A DNA stretch of 64,000 nt from Neisseria animaloris (lineage in GTDB: Bacteria; Pseudomonadota; Gammaproteobacteria; Burkholderiales; Neisseriaceae). The stretch is from the NCBI RefSeq assembly GCF_900637855.1, contig NZ_LR134440.1:186001-250000 (forward strand). The letters run 5' to 3'. Both the position numbers and the translations under genes were made by a program. Below the pieces are notes generated by a model. It saw only the letters and a list, made by a program, of their open reading frames with translations, made no database searches and had not been told where the DNA came from. Of the stretch, positions 9,337 to 19,075 are shown piece by piece; the first letter of the stretch is position 1; every line of letters begins with the position of its first letter.

Positions 9337-9795
9337 TTATATCTCAATGCCTTCATGTTGCAGCAGCCAACGCTTAATCGCCAACGCATCGCCTTCTCCG
9401 CTGGAGAATCCGCCCAAGCCTTGTTTGGCGACAACGCGGTGGCACGGCACCACTAAGGCCAGCGGGTTTTTGCCGCATGCGCCGCCGACTGCGCGGGGAT
9501 GGCTGCCGATTTTGCGGGCAATGTCTTGATAAGTGAGCACTTCTCCGGCAGGGATTTCGGCAATCGCCTGCCAAACCTTCTGCTGGAATACCGTGCCTTG
9601 TGTGGAAATAGGATGGTTGAAGTTTTTCAAACGGCCTGAAAAGTAGTCGTCTAATTTCTTTTTCCATGCTTCGGGCAAAGGATAAGGCGCATATTCGGGG
9701 CGGCCGTGCAGGTTCAGTTCGACAAGGTTTTCTTCTGCATCGAAGATTAAGGTGATGTCGCCGAACGGGGCGGGATAAAGACAAGGATAGTTCAT
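9337..9795 (-). CDS. ogt: Methylated-DNA--protein-cysteine methyltransferase
   Basis: Suicide repair protein that takes the methyl group of O6-methylguanine (and O4-methylthymine) onto its own cysteine. The 152 residues show the helix-turn-helix and arginine finger region (VLTYQDIARKIGSHPRAVG, about 85-103), the active site PCHRVV (about 117-122) and the C-terminal KRWLLQHE. The N-terminal domain is short, as in Ogt-type enzymes without an Ada domain. Single gene between bcp and the small membrane protein. Confidence 0.93.
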   Translation of the reverse strand: MNYPCLYPAPFGDITLIFDAEENLVELNLHGRPEYAPYPLPEAWKKKLDDYFSGRLKNFNHPISTQGTVFQQKVWQAIAEIPAGEVLTYQDIARKIGSHPRAVGGACGKNPLALVVPCHRVVAKQGLGGFSSGEGDALAIKRWLLQHEGIEI

Positions 9796-9823
9796 GGTTC
9801 GAGGCCGTCTGAAAAAGTTTGCT

Positions 9824-10267
9824 TTAAGCGGTTTTATTCAAGGTTTCCAACACTTCCTGCGCGTGCCCCGCCACTTTGACTTTGCGCCATTCGTGCTCGA
9901 TTTCGCCTTGTTTGTTGAGCACGAAAGTGCTGCGTTCGATGCCGAGCGATTCTTTGCCGTAGAGTTTTTTCAGTTTGATCACGTCGAACAATTTGCACAC
10001 GGTTTCGTCTTTGTCGCTCAACAGTTCGAATTGGAAACCTTGTTTGGTGCAAAAGTTCTGATGCGATTTCACGCCGTCGCGCGAGATGCCGACCACGGTG
10101 TAGCCGAGGGCTTTGAATTGGTCCAAGCGGGCGTTGAAGTCCAAGCCTTCGGTGGTGCAGCCGGGCGTGCTGTCTTTGGGGTAGAAATAAACCACCAGCG
10201 GCAGGTGTTCGTCGGATACGAAATCGCGTTCTGCGGAAGAAGGCAGGGTAAAGCTGTATTGCGGCAT
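9824..10267 (-). CDS. bcp: Thiol peroxidase Bcp (peroxiredoxin Q family)
   Basis: Thioredoxin-fold peroxidase that reduces hydroperoxides. The 147 residues contain the peroxidatic motif DSTPGCTTEG (Cys about 36). The resolving cysteine found five residues later in E. coli Bcp is missing here (TEGLDF), so it should work as a 1-Cys enzyme or use another partner cysteine (FCTKQGF, Cys about 75; VCKLF, about 92). Ribosome site GAGAAAGAGAAC is 5' of the ATG. Transcribed alone toward ogt. Confidence 0.92.
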   Translation of the reverse strand: MPQYSFTLPSSAERDFVSDEHLPLVVYFYPKDSTPGCTTEGLDFNARLDQFKALGYTVVGISRDGVKSHQNFCTKQGFQFELLSDKDETVCKLFDVIKLKKLYGKESLGIERSTFVLNKQGEIEHEWRKVKVAGHAQEVLETLNKTA

Positions 10268-10450
10268 GTCGTTCTCTTTCTCAATCGGTTTTCAGACGGC
10301 CTTTATCTTATACCATTCTGTGCATCCGGCCCAAGGCCGTCTGAAAAATTACACCACCTGCAAATCAGATGGCCGTTTGAAAATTCCGCCACGGCTTTGC
10401 GTAGGCTTCCTTTATAATGGCGGAAATTTATAAGCAACAGGAAATCGAAA

Positions 10451-11728
10451 ATGGGCGCATTAAACAGTTTGTTGGGCATGGTGGTTTTGGTTGCCATCGC
10501 CGTATTGCTTTCCACCAACCGTCGAGCCATCAATATCCGCACGGTGGCGGGTGCGTTCCTGATTCAGGTGGCACTGGGCGCGTTGGTATTGTATGTGCCG
10601 TGGGGGCGGGACGGCCTGTTGGCGGTATCGGAAGCCGTAGGCAAAGTAATCGCATACGGCAACAACGGCTTGGGCTTTTTATTTGGCGGACTGGTGTCGG
10701 ACAAAATGTTTGAAGTGTTCGGCGGCGGCGGTTTTGTATTTGCCTTGCGCGTATTGCCGCTGATTGTGTTTTTTTCGGCATTGATGGCGGTGCTGTACTA
10801 CATCGGCGTGATGCAGATGCTGATTAAATTTATCGGCGGTTTCCTGCAAAAAGTGCTCGGCACGTCCAAGGCCGAATCTATGTCTGCGGCGGCCAATATT
10901 TTTGTGGGTCAAACCGAGGCCCCGCTGGTGGTCCGCCCCTATATCAGCAAAATGACCGAATCCGAACTGTTTGCGGTAATGAGCGGCGGTTTGGCATCGG
11001 TGGCCGGTTCGGTATTGGCCGGTTATTCCCAGATGGGCGTACCGCTTCCCTATCTGATTGCCGCTTCGTTTATGGCAGCTCCGGGCGGTTTGCTGTTTGC
11101 CAAGCTTCTTGTGCCGGAAACGGAAAAAACGCAAAACGAATCGGAAGTATTGGTGCAAAGCGACGAAGAAAAACCCGCTAATGTGATAGACGCGGCAGCG
11201 AGCGGTGCCGTTACCGGTGCACAAATTGCCATAGCGGTAGGTGCTTCGCTGCTCGCTTTTGTGGCTTTGATTGCCATGATCAACGGTATTATCGGCGGCG
11301 TGGCGGGTTGGTTCGGCTACGGTGATCTCACCCTGCAAACCATTTTAGGCTGGCTGTTCTCTCCTCTGGCTTGGGTCATCGGCGTACCGTGGAGCGAAGC
11401 AGGTGTGGCAGGCTCGCTTATCGGGCAAAAAGTGGTGGTAAACGAATTTGTGGCGTATTCTGAATTTGTGAATTATCTGAAACCGGAATCAACGGTTACA
11501 TTGAGCGACACAACCAAAGCCATTATTTCCTTTGCTCTATGTGGCTTTGCCAATTTAGGCTCGATTGCCGTATTGGTGGGCGGTTTGAGCATTATGGCTC
11601 CCAAACGCCGCAAAGACGTGGCCCGTTTGGGCATTAAAGCAGTAGTTGCCGGTTCGCTGTCCAACCTGATGAGTGCAGTGATTGCCGGTTTGTTTATCGG
11701 TTTGTCAGGTGTGGCTGTTATCGGATAA
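10451..11728 (+). CDS. nupC: NupC family concentrative nucleoside transporter
   Basis: Inner-membrane proton/nucleoside (or Na+/nucleoside) symporter. The 425 residues give about ten hydrophobic helices. Diagnostic stretches are [15 protein letters not shown] (about 155-170, the nucleoside-binding loop), [37 protein letters not shown] (about 315-335) and the end [19 protein letters not shown] (about 360-380). An AGGA lies 9 bp before the ATG, and a TATAAT-like -10 is seen near 10412. Monocistronic, ended by a DUS hairpin. Confidence 0.93.
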   Translation: MGALNSLLGMVVLVAIAVLLSTNRRAINIRTVAGAFLIQVALGALVLYVPWGRDGLLAVSEAVGKVIAYGNNGLGFLFGGLVSDKMFEVFGGGGFVFALRVLPLIVFFSALMAVLYYIGVMQMLIKFIGGFLQKVLGTSKAESMSAAANIFVGQTEAPLVVRPYISKMTESELFAVMSGGLASVAGSVLAGYSQMGVPLPYLIAASFMAAPGGLLFAKLLVPETEKTQNESEVLVQSDEEKPANVIDAAASGAVTGAQIAIAVGASLLAFVALIAMINGIIGGVAGWFGYGDLTLQTILGWLFSPLAWVIGVPWSEAGVAGSLIGQKVVVNEFVAYSEFVNYLKPESTVTLSDTTKAIISFALCGFANLGSIAVLVGGLSIMAPKRRKDVARLGIKAVVAGSLSNLMSAVIAGLFIGLSGVAVIG

Positions 11729-11746
11729 CGGTGATGCGGATTGAAA

Positions 11747-11777
11747 GAGGCCGTCTGAAAATTTTTCAGACGGCCTC
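11747..11777. terminator. DUS-pair hairpin, nupC and hydrolase
   Basis: GAGGCCGTCTGAAAA and inverted copy with almost no loop, between two convergent genes. Confidence 0.85.
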
Positions 11778-11792
11778 TTCAGTATTGTTTTA

Positions 11793-12428
11793 TTATTTTT
11801 CCAAAACCGACGGCACGAAACGCAGCACGGTATGGCGCAGGGCAATCAGTTTGCCGTGGAAAAAATGCGAAGATTCCGGCAGCACGATTACCGGCAAATC
11901 TTGCGGAGCCGCCCATTTGAAAGCGTTTTCCAGCGGCACCACTTCATCGGTTTCGCCGTGGATCAGTACGGTTTTAGCCGGATTGGGGGCATCGGGTTCA
12001 CGGGTGTCGTAGTGCCGTACTGCGGGGCCGATAAGCAGGAGCAAATCGGGTTCGCGTTGTTGGGCGGCAAACAGGGAAACGTAGCCGCCGAATGAAAAGC
12101 CGCCCAAAATAAATTGCGCTGCATCGGGATGGCGGGCACGGGCATAGTCTATCACGGCGGTACAGTCGTCGGTTTCGCCGCGGCCGTAATCGTGTTCGCC
12201 CTCGCTGTTGCCTACGCCGCGTAAGTTGGGCAGGTAGCAATGGAATCCCAGAGAGGTGAGGGCTTTTGCAGCGGTTTGAATCACTTTGTTGGTGTTTGTG
12301 CCGCCTTGGCGCGGATTGGGATGGTTGATAACGGCTACGCCGCGTTCGCGGCCGTGTGCCGGCAGGTAAATGGTTTCCAAGCCGCCGGCGGGGCCTTGAA
12401 TGATGATTTGATCGGTCGGTTTCAGCAT
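11793..12428 (-). CDS. Alpha/beta hydrolase, unknown substrate
   Basis: Cytosolic hydrolase of 211 residues. It has the oxyanion/histidine region INHPNPRQGGT (about 35-45), the nucleophile elbow GGFSFGGYVSLFAA (Ser about 110), the acid turn LIHGETDEVVP (Asp about 165) and a histidine near 188 (ESSHFFHGKL), so the triad is complete. The family resembles the YfhR/YpfH-like small dienelactone hydrolases; the substrate is not predictable. The next gene downstream in direction is nupC (convergent), and the ferredoxin gene lies about 70 bp upstream. Confidence 0.82.
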   Translation of the reverse strand: MLKPTDQIIIQGPAGGLETIYLPAHGRERGVAVINHPNPRQGGTNTNKVIQTAAKALTSLGFHCYLPNLRGVGNSEGEHDYGRGETDDCTAVIDYARARHPDAAQFILGGFSFGGYVSLFAAQQREPDLLLLIGPAVRHYDTREPDAPNPAKTVLIHGETDEVVPLENAFKWAAPQDLPVIVLPESSHFFHGKLIALRHTVLRFVPSVLEK

Positions 12429-12500
12429 GGTATCGAATCGTTTGTTAAAGGAGGCCGTCTGAAAAATACGGTTTAAGACGGCCTGCGGAGAGTAGGGGCG

Positions 12501-12833
12501 TCATTCGGTTTCGGGAGCGTCTATCAGCAGGTGTTCCACGGCTTGGCCGCCGGCTAAATCCTGTTCGAGGATGTCTTGCAGGTCTTCTTCGTCCACATAG
12601 GTATACCAGCGTGCTTCGGGGTAAATAACCATCAGCGGGCCGGATTCGCACCGCCCCAAGCAGCTGGTACTGCTGATACGCAGTTTGCCGGGGCCAATCA
12701 AGCCCATTTTTTTGGCATTGCCTTTTAAAAAATCAACGGCTGCCGTGCCTTCGCCGTTGTCGTTGCAACTTTGTTTACAGGCATCGTGGCGGGCATTGGT
12801 ACAGATGAATAAGTGGCGTTCAAAATAACTCAT
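12501..12833 (-). CDS. Thioredoxin-like [2Fe-2S] ferredoxin
   Basis: A 110-residue protein of the thioredoxin-fold ferredoxin family (as in Aquifex and Azotobacter shethna-type ferredoxins and the NuoE C-terminus). Cluster ligands fit CTNARHDACKQSC near the N-terminus and SCLGRCESGP (about 57-66). Partner enzyme unknown. It starts about 25 bp past the stop of the upstream spermidine-synthase-like gene on the same strand, so the two are probably cotranscribed. Confidence 0.85.
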   Translation of the reverse strand: MSYFERHLFICTNARHDACKQSCNDNGEGTAAVDFLKGNAKKMGLIGPGKLRISSTSCLGRCESGPLMVIYPEARWYTYVDEEDLQDILEQDLAGGQAVEHLLIDAPETE

Positions 12834-12859
12834 AACGGTTTGCTCTTTATGCGGCGTTG

Positions 12860-13696
12860 TTACAGATAAAAATGTTTGCCGTTGTTTTGATTATTGGCTT
12901 TAAGCTCGGACAGCATGCGTTTGAAATCCAAGCCGTATTGTTCGGATAATTTATCCGCCCGCTTTTTCAGATGATCTAGATTTTGTTCTTTCGGGGCGTT
13001 TTGGAAAGCCATAACGGCCACATTGCCGTGGCTTTCGGCAGGCAGTTCCAATACGCGGCCTTCAAACACCTCCAACAGGCGTTCGACGAAGCGGCGGTAA
13101 CGGCGGTCGCCGCTCCACCAGTTGGTAACGAAAATGCCGTCGGGCGAAAGGGCTTGGCGGCAGTCTTCGAAAAAGGGTATTTCCACCAAAGCATCGATAA
13201 TCTGCTGCCCGTCGAAGCCGTCGGTAAGAATCACGTCGGTGCTGCCGCGCAGGGTTTTGATGTATTCGGCACCGTCGGCTTCGATGATTTCGAAGCGTTC
13301 GTCTTCAAAAGGCAGCTCGAACAGGCTGCGGGCCACGTTGATCACTTGCGGATTGATGTCGATGGCGGTTTGGCGGGTGTCGGGCAGGTAAGCGTCTATC
13401 CAACGGGTAAAAGAGCCGCCGCCCAGACCGATTTGGGTGATATGTGCGGGCGGCTGCTCTGCAAACAGCAGCCAACCCATCATGGCGCGGCTGTATGAAA
13501 GCACCAGCTCCGAGGGATTGTCGAGGTTCATCGAACTTTGCACGGTTGAGCTGCCTAAATGCAGCGAACGGATATTGTCTGTTTCGGAAATACCTACTTC
13601 AGGCAGTTCGAACTGTTGTGCGCGCAGACGGCGGTAAGGATGGCGGGCCATGGGCTGAATGATGCGAAAAAAGGTGTATTTTAATACAGTTTGCAC
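12860..13696 (-). CDS. Spermidine synthase-like methyltransferase-fold protein
   Basis: Up to 278 residues with the Rossmann core of the polyamine aminopropyltransferase group: QIGLGGGSFTRWI (about 87-99), the acidic strand end AIDINPQVI, and DVILTDGFDG (about 154-163). The motif GGGDG of true spermidine synthases is GLGGGS and the decarboxylated-SAM/putrescine gate residues are not obvious, so function is uncertain; the family includes many such orphan members. The long reading frame starts at GTG 13696; an ATG 45 bp inside (MARHPYRRL, 13651) is a likely alternative, as the preceding residues look unconserved. Confidence 0.75.
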   Translation of the reverse strand: MQTVLKYTFFRIIQPMARHPYRRLRAQQFELPEVGISETDNIRSLHLGSSTVQSSMNLDNPSELVLSYSRAMMGWLLFAEQPPAHITQIGLGGGSFTRWIDAYLPDTRQTAIDINPQVINVARSLFELPFEDERFEIIEADGAEYIKTLRGSTDVILTDGFDGQQIIDALVEIPFFEDCRQALSPDGIFVTNWWSGDRRYRRFVERLLEVFEGRVLELPAESHGNVAVMAFQNAPKEQNLDHLKKRADKLSEQYGLDFKRMLSELKANNQNNGKHFYL

Positions 13697-13812
13697 TCGG
13701 GCGCGGTTTAAAATGCTTGATTCGGCTGATTGCTATGTGCCGGAATAGCCTGAAGCCGTTGGCGGAGAGGCTTTGAGGAGGTCGGCACAGATAAACGGCG
13801 GTTTTCAGCCGG

Positions 13813-14301
13813 TTATCCGCATTGGCCGCAATCGGCTTTGTTTGCCTGCAAGCGCAGGGATTTGCGCTGTTCGGCGGCTTCAAAGCGGCAACGCTGCAAT
13901 TCGGTGGCGATTTCCAGTGGCGGCACGGCGACGGGTTTGCCGTTTTCTATGGCTACCATGGTGAAGTAACAACTGTTGGTGTGGCGGCTGGTGCGTGCAC
14001 GGATGTTTTGGGCTTCGACACGGATACCGACTTCCATCGAAGTGCGGCCGACATGGTTGATGCTGGCGAAGAATGTAACCAGTTCGCCTACGTGAATCGG
14101 CTCTTTGAAGGTTACTTGGTCTACGGAGAGGGTAACACAGTAATGGCCGCTGTAACGGCTGGCGCAGGCATAGGCTACTTGGTCGAGCAGTTTGAGCAAA
14201 TCGCCGCCGTGAACATTACCGTTGAAGTTGGCCATATCGGGTGTCATCAATACGGTCATTTGTAATTCGTGCTGGGGTTGTGCATGGGTTAATGTGTCCA
14301 T
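13813..14301 (-). CDS. Acyl-CoA thioesterase, hotdog fold (YciA-like)
   Basis: Hydrolyses acyl-CoA to free acid and CoA. The 162 residues begin with the family motif MTVLMTPDMANFNGNVHGGDLLKLLDQVAYACA, holding the catalytic Asn/Asp helix of hotdog thioesterases, followed by VTFKEPIHVGELVTF and a C-terminal extension with Cys and basic residues. A Neisseria homologue has been characterised as a hexameric acyl-CoA thioesterase, and the length agrees. Single gene between corA and the aminopropyltransferase-like gene. Confidence 0.88.
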   Translation of the reverse strand: MDTLTHAQPQHELQMTVLMTPDMANFNGNVHGGDLLKLLDQVAYACASRYSGHYCVTLSVDQVTFKEPIHVGELVTFFASINHVGRTSMEVGIRVEAQNIRARTSRHTNSCYFTMVAIENGKPVAVPPLEIATELQRCRFEAAEQRKSLRLQANKADCGQCG

Positions 14302-14352
14302 TGGATTGCTCTGTAAAGGTTGATAGATAGGAGGCCGTCTGAAATATAACCT

Positions 14353-15417
14353 TTACAGCCATTTTCTGCGATAAAAAAAGACTAACAGGCCGATAATTAT
14401 CAATATCATCAAGCCGAGTACCATAAAGTAGCCGTAGTGCCAACGAAGTTCGGGCATATACTCGAAATTCATGCCGTAAATGCCGGTAATCACGGTAAGC
14501 GGCATAAAAATAATAGTGATGACGGTAAGCACGCGCATTTGCCGGTTTAGACGGTTGGATTGAAACGACAAATAAATATCCATCATACTCAACACCATAT
14601 CGCGCGAGGCATCTAGAGACTCCATCAGTTGCATGGTATGGTCGTATACATCGCGTAGATAAAGCCGCGGTTCTCCGTGAAAAATGGCAAATTCGCCGTG
14701 TGCCAGTTGGTAAAGTACATCACGCAAGGGCTGCAGCGTGCGCCTCAACCTTACGGCATCACGTTTCAAACGGTGAATGCGGCTGAGGATGAGCTTGTTT
14801 TCAGCGGTTTCGCTGAAGAGGGTTTTGTCTATGTTTTCAACAAAATTATCGTATTTGTCGAGGGTAAGGAAGTAATCGTCGATCATCCGGTCGATAAAAC
14901 GGTAGGCGAGAAAAGCCGCGTCTTTGCTGCGGATGTTGTGACGATTGTCGTGAAGCTGACGGCGGGTAGGGCTGAACAAACCGAGCGGACGCTGCTGGAA
15001 AGTAAAAACAAAATCAGTGCCGATGATCAGGTAAACTTGATCGGATTGCAGCTTATTGGATGTATATTGATATACGCGGGCGGCAATAAAAATATAATTT
15101 CCGTAATCTTCGATTTTAGGGCGTTGCTTTCGGCTGAGAATGTCTTCCAGCACCAGATCATGAATGCCGTATGGGGTGAGCGCGTTTTTCAGCAGGGTTG
15201 TATCGGTAATGCCGACGAAATGCAGCCAGTTGGTTTCCCTGTTTTGAGGTTGGCGGAAAACCGGCGGATGGCCGTCGGGGAAGTAGTCGGTTTGAAAAAA
15301 AGTATCGGGGGAGTAAACCGTTTGGTGGACGGCGTGCTGCGGCACGCCGTCGATATTACTGCGCGGCACGGTTTCGTCGGCATTGTGTATCAGATCGGGA
15401 GATAAGGTTTCTTGCAT
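14353..15417 (-). CDS. corA: Magnesium transporter CorA
   Basis: Pentameric Mg2+ (also Co2+/Ni2+) channel of the inner membrane. The 354 residues have the large cytosolic N-terminal funnel domain and two C-terminal helices. The selectivity motif YGMNFEYMPEL lies at about 314-324 between helix 1 (VITIIFMPLTVITGI) and helix 2 (GYFMVLGLMILIIIGLLVFF), with the basic tail YRRKWL. Length fits the family. Monocistronic. Confidence 0.95.
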   Translation of the reverse strand: MQETLSPDLIHNADETVPRSNIDGVPQHAVHQTVYSPDTFFQTDYFPDGHPPVFRQPQNRETNWLHFVGITDTTLLKNALTPYGIHDLVLEDILSRKQRPKIEDYGNYIFIAARVYQYTSNKLQSDQVYLIIGTDFVFTFQQRPLGLFSPTRRQLHDNRHNIRSKDAAFLAYRFIDRMIDDYFLTLDKYDNFVENIDKTLFSETAENKLILSRIHRLKRDAVRLRRTLQPLRDVLYQLAHGEFAIFHGEPRLYLRDVYDHTMQLMESLDASRDMVLSMMDIYLSFQSNRLNRQMRVLTVITIIFMPLTVITGIYGMNFEYMPELRWHYGYFMVLGLMILIIIGLLVFFYRRKWL

Positions 15418-15476
15418 ATGTTTTGTTTTGAAAATTAAACAGTTGCTCCCGATATTTTGAAGTTAACCGGGACGGT

Positions 15477-16283
15477 TTAATGTCCTTGATGACCTATTTG
15501 GAAAGTCATCGTAGTGTAACTGGCAAGTTTTTGGCAAATTTTTTGATCCGGAAAGTCGGTTTTGTGCTCGACATTGATTTTCCAGAAACCTTGGCGTAAC
15601 GGAATCACTTCAACGATGCCGTTGCCGCCGGTTTTGTCGTAAAACGCTTGCGCTTCCACTTTGTGCGTTTTACTGCGGTCGCTGGTGTCGAAGCCGTCGA
15701 ATGTGGCAGTAACTACGGCATCAGGTAAAGGCTCGCCGTTAAACAGTACTTTCACTTTAAAACGGTCGCCTACATGAATGTTGGCTGGATTATCTAACGG
15801 TACGATTTCCAAGCCTTGGCCTACCGGACGGGTAATGATTTTGGTGTCGGCACTTTCATGGCCGACATTGACGATGTTTTTACCATACATTCTGGTTTGC
15901 TCGCAATAATCGGCATCAACCATTTCTTTCATACTAACCTGCTTCCAGCCGGCTTTGTTTTTCGACCAAAAAGTAGGCTGGTATTCGGCAAGAACCAGAT
16001 AGCTTCCGTCCTTCACCGGCTTTTTGCTTTGGTATTGGTAATTAAATTTTCCCTTTTGAATCAAATCTTCTTTGCCTTTTTCCGTAACCAGCTGCATAGG
16101 TTTGCGGAAAATGTGCAAACGGTCTTTGGCGATGGGCTCCATTTCGGGAAATTCACCGTAGCCCAGTTCGGCTTTCAGAATTTCGCCTCCATGTGTGTGG
16201 GCAGTTTCCACCCATACCCGGTGGGCGTGTGCGGATGTGGTGCATAATAAGGCGGCCAGCGTTAATAAAGCAGTTTTTTTCAT
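15477..16283 (-). CDS. DUF4198-type periplasmic protein
   Basis: Start chosen at MKKTALLTLAALLC, preceded by GAGAGAAAAAC; a longer frame to 16391 has no ribosome site. The first 22 residues form a signal peptide ending SAHA, and the mature protein starts HRVWVETAHTHGG, a His-rich N-terminus suited to metal binding. The rest (about 245 residues) is beta-rich with DGSYLVLAEYQPTFWSKNKAGWKQVS and ends with VTATFDG...WKINVEHKTDFPDQ, as in DUF4198 (NikM-like) proteins linked to nickel or cobalt uptake. Metal handling is family inference. No transporter gene lies next to it. Confidence 0.82.
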   Translation of the reverse strand: MKKTALLTLAALLCTTSAHAHRVWVETAHTHGGEILKAELGYGEFPEMEPIAKDRLHIFRKPMQLVTEKGKEDLIQKGKFNYQYQSKKPVKDGSYLVLAEYQPTFWSKNKAGWKQVSMKEMVDADYCEQTRMYGKNIVNVGHESADTKIITRPVGQGLEIVPLDNPANIHVGDRFKVKVLFNGEPLPDAVVTATFDGFDTSDRSKTHKVEAQAFYDKTGGNGIVEVIPLRQGFWKINVEHKTDFPDQKICQKLASYTTMTFQIGHQGH

Positions 16284-16584
16284 GTTTTTCTCTCTCAGGT
16301 TGCAAATTTTCCAAATCGAAAGGTTGTTATAATATAGCATTGAATATTGAAAATGAACCGAAGCTTTTGAAAATATTTCAGATGGCTCCAAAAATCATAT
16401 GCCCAATGGTTATATCAAAGTTTATCTATTTGTTTTAAATTGGGGAATTTTTTTGAAGCCATTAGGCCGTCTGAAAATTTAAAATATAACCGGTCGCTTA
16501 CAACGGTTAGGATGCGCCGTGTTTTTGTTCAAAGATAATACTGTTGCAGACTTTAAAAATATAGTAGAAACGGTTCCGCACTAT

Positions 16585-16760
16585 GTAGCAAATAAACTTA
16601 TTTCTGATACAAGGCGGCAAGCCGCAGAAAAGTACGGGTGGTACGGAAACGATTCTGTTGTTTGCCACTTCGGCAGTTTACAAAACTGTTCCCTTTAGGC
16701 TTAGGCGAAAGGGTAGCAATGTTGCAGTCAGTTAAGTCTCTGTTAAGTTTCTTGGCTATA
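16585..16760 (+). repeat. Degenerate Correia-like intergenic repeat, copy A
   Basis: Begins TAGCAAATAAAC, then CAAGGCGGCAAGCCGCAG, GTACGGAAACGATTC, a CACTTCGGCAG segment and TTCCCTTTAGGCTTAGGCG. The order of blocks matches, from memory, a widespread Neisseria intergenic element (TATAGTGGATTAA ends; CAAGGCGACGAAGCCGCAG; GTACGGAACCGATTC). The reverse complement of its right part also matches copy B at 26391. Confidence 0.55.
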
Positions 16761-16830
16761 TCCGTAGTGCTTTTATTTTGCTGCTTTATATTGGTCGTGT
16801 TGCTTGGGGATGAAACGGCTCGATTACGAA

Positions 16831-16862
16831 AGGCCGTCTGAAAATTTATTTTCAGACGGCCT
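16831..16862 (-). terminator. bipA terminator (DUS pair)
   Basis: AGGCCGTCTGAAAAT and inverted copy with a short AT loop, 15 bp past the bipA stop. Confidence 0.8.
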
Positions 16863-16877
16863 GTGAAACTAACGGAA

Positions 16878-18689
16878 TCAGTCTAATTTTTTGAAGTGTT
16901 TACGGCGCTCATGCTCTTGCAGGTAACGCTTGCGCAAGCGGATGGATTGCGGGGTGATTTCCACCAGTTCGTCGTCGTCGATAAACTCGACCGCGCTTTC
17001 CAAAGTCAGCTTGATCGGCGTGGTCAGGCGCACGGCTTCGTCGGTGCCGCTGGCGCGCACGTTGGTGAGTTTTTTACCTTTTAAGGGGTTAACCACCAAG
17101 TCGTTGTCGCGGCTGTGGATACCGATAATCATGCCTTCGTAGATTTTTTCGCCGGGCGATACAAACATACGGCCGCGGTCTTCCAAGTTCCACAATGCGT
17201 AAGCCACCGCTTCGCCTTGTTCTTGAGAAACCAAAACACCGTTGTGGCGGCCGGGCATATCGGGTTTAACCGGTGCGTAATCATCGAAAACGTGGCTCAT
17301 CAGGCCGACACCGCGGGTTAAGGTCATAAACTCGCCTTGGAAACCGATCAGGCCGCGTGCGGGGATATGGTATTCCAAGCGGGTGCGGCCGTTGCCGTCG
17401 CTTTCCATATTGGTCAGCTCGCCGCGGCGGCGGCCGAGTTCTTCCATCACGGCACCTTGGTTGTCGTCGGGCACGTCAACGGTCAGGTTTTCATAAGGCT
17501 CGCATTTTTGGCCGTCGATTTCGCGGAACACCACGCGCGGTTTGCCTACTGCCAGTTCGTAACCTTCGCGGCGCATGTTTTCCAACAGAATGGTCAAGTG
17601 CAGTTCGCCGCGACCGGATACGCGGAATACGTCGGCATCTTCGGTATCTTCCACACGCAGGGCGACGTTGGTCAGCAATTCTTTTTGCAGACGGTCGCGG
17701 ATTTGGCGCGAGGTAACGAATTTGCCTTCGGTGCCGGCCAGAGGAGAGGTGTTCACCATAAAGTCCATCGTCAGGGTAGGCTCGTCCACGCTCAACATGG
17801 GCAGACCTTGTGGGTTGTCTTTGTCGGTGATGGTAACGCCGATGCCGATGTCTTCGATACCGGAAATAATCACGATGTCGCCGGCTTCGGCCTCTTGCAA
17901 GGGTACGCGCTCCAAACCTTTAAAGCCCAACAGTTGGTTGATGCGGCCTTGTGCCACTTGTTTTTCGTGGTTCATCACGGCAACCACTTGGCCGGGTTTG
18001 ATGCGGCCGTTCAAAATGCGGCCGATACCCAAGCGACCGGTGTAGTTGTCGTAGTCGAGTTGGGAAATTTGCAGTTGCAGGGTTTCGTCGGCATTGCCGC
18101 TGGGGGGAGGGGTGTGCTTGAGAATGGTTTCAAACAGCGGGCGCATGTCGCTGCTTTCGTCATCTTCTTCCAATTTGGCAAAACCGCTCAAGCCGGATGC
18201 GTACACAATGGGAAAATCCAATTGCTCGTCGGTTGCGCCGAGTTTGTCGAACAGCTCGAAGGTTTGGTCGATTACCCAGCTCGGGCGCGCGCTCGGTTTG
18301 TCGATTTTGTTGATCACAACAATCGGGCGCAGACCTAACGCCAAGGCTTTTTTGGTAACGAAGCGGGTTTGCGGCATAGGGCCTTCTTGGGCATCTACCA
18401 GCAATACCACGCAATCGACCATGCCCAAGACGCGCTCCACTTCGCCGCCGAAGTCGGCATGTCCGGGAGTGTCGACGATATTGATGTGGTAGCCTTCGTA
18501 TTCGATGGCGGTGTTTTTGGCAAGGATGGTGATGCCGCGTTCTTTTTCGAGATCGTTGCTGTCCATCACGCGCTCGTCAACCTGCTGGTTGGCGCGGAAA
18601 GTGCCGGATTGGCGCAAGAGCTGGTCTACCAAGGTGGTTTTGCCGTGGTCGACGTGGGCGATAATGGCGATATTGCGGATTTGCTTCAT
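16878..18689 (-). CDS. typA: Translational GTPase TypA/BipA
   Basis: Ribosome-binding GTPase of the EF-G class involved in 50S assembly at low temperature and in stress. Start taken at [20 protein letters not shown] (ATG 18689); 14 extra codons upstream are unlikely. G1 AHVDHGKT (about 10-17), switch [12 protein letters not shown]3 [11 protein letters not shown] (about 73-83), G4 NKIDKP (about 129-134). The C-terminal half has EF-G domains III and V and the BipA-specific end [24 protein letters not shown]. About 603 residues, the usual length. Monocistronic. Confidence 0.96.
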   Translation of the reverse strand: MKQIRNIAIIAHVDHGKTTLVDQLLRQSGTFRANQQVDERVMDSNDLEKERGITILAKNTAIEYEGYHINIVDTPGHADFGGEVERVLGMVDCVVLLVDAQEGPMPQTRFVTKKALALGLRPIVVINKIDKPSARPSWVIDQTFELFDKLGATDEQLDFPIVYASGLSGFAKLEEDDESSDMRPLFETILKHTPPPSGNADETLQLQISQLDYDNYTGRLGIGRILNGRIKPGQVVAVMNHEKQVAQGRINQLLGFKGLERVPLQEAEAGDIVIISGIEDIGIGVTITDKDNPQGLPMLSVDEPTLTMDFMVNTSPLAGTEGKFVTSRQIRDRLQKELLTNVALRVEDTEDADVFRVSGRGELHLTILLENMRREGYELAVGKPRVVFREIDGQKCEPYENLTVDVPDDNQGAVMEELGRRRGELTNMESDGNGRTRLEYHIPARGLIGFQGEFMTLTRGVGLMSHVFDDYAPVKPDMPGRHNGVLVSQEQGEAVAYALWNLEDRGRMFVSPGEKIYEGMIIGIHSRDNDLVVNPLKGKKLTNVRASGTDEAVRLTTPIKLTLESAVEFIDDDELVEITPQSIRLRKRYLQEHERRKHFKKLD

Positions 18690-19075
18690 GATTTTTCTTT
18701 GATAATGGATAAAATAAAAATAACTGTGCATTATAACATGGTTTTTTTAGCATTTTATTGTGTACTTATCGGCATTCTGGAAAGGGTTTTGTAGTTAGTG
18801 GGTAATTTCAAACAGTTAAATAATGTAAATAAATGTTTAGATATTTATGTTTTGCCACGTTTGAATAGCAGTCAAATTTTAAAATAAATGTTTAATAAAC
18901 AAGATGGTAACCTTGATGCAGCTTATTCTTTAAATCCGCATTGTTGTTGATAATTGTTTGTATTTTAAATAGAAAATTTAAAATTTTTAGATTTGTTGTT
19001 ACAATTTATAAAAATTGAATTCAAGTAAAAACCGCTAAAAGTTGAACACAGCATATATTTTAGAAAGGACACATC
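18690..19075. other. Divergent AT-rich regulatory region, bipA / bfrA
   Basis: 386 bases between divergent genes, extremely AT-rich on the bfrA side (18930-19060). It must contain both promoters. bfrA has a clear ribosome site (AGAAAGGACACATC). No hairpin or clear Fur palindrome could be assigned by eye. Confidence 0.5.

Larger units (their letters stand above)
16284..16877. other. Intergenic region with degenerate repeat
   Basis: 594 bases between two leftward genes. It holds the DUF4198 promoter side, a relic repeat (16585-16760, listed separately) and the bipA terminator. A 67-codon frame here (16638-16841) lies in the repeat and is not credible. Confidence 0.6.

Noticed and set aside
16284..16345. 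Possible Fur box before the DUF4198 gene
   Set aside because: AT-rich with a partial match only (TTGTTATAATATAGCATTGA); not enough to claim.
16638..16841. 67-codon frame with a hydrophobic stretch
   Set aside because: Lies inside the degenerate intergenic repeat and ends in a DUS; no ribosome site at its start.
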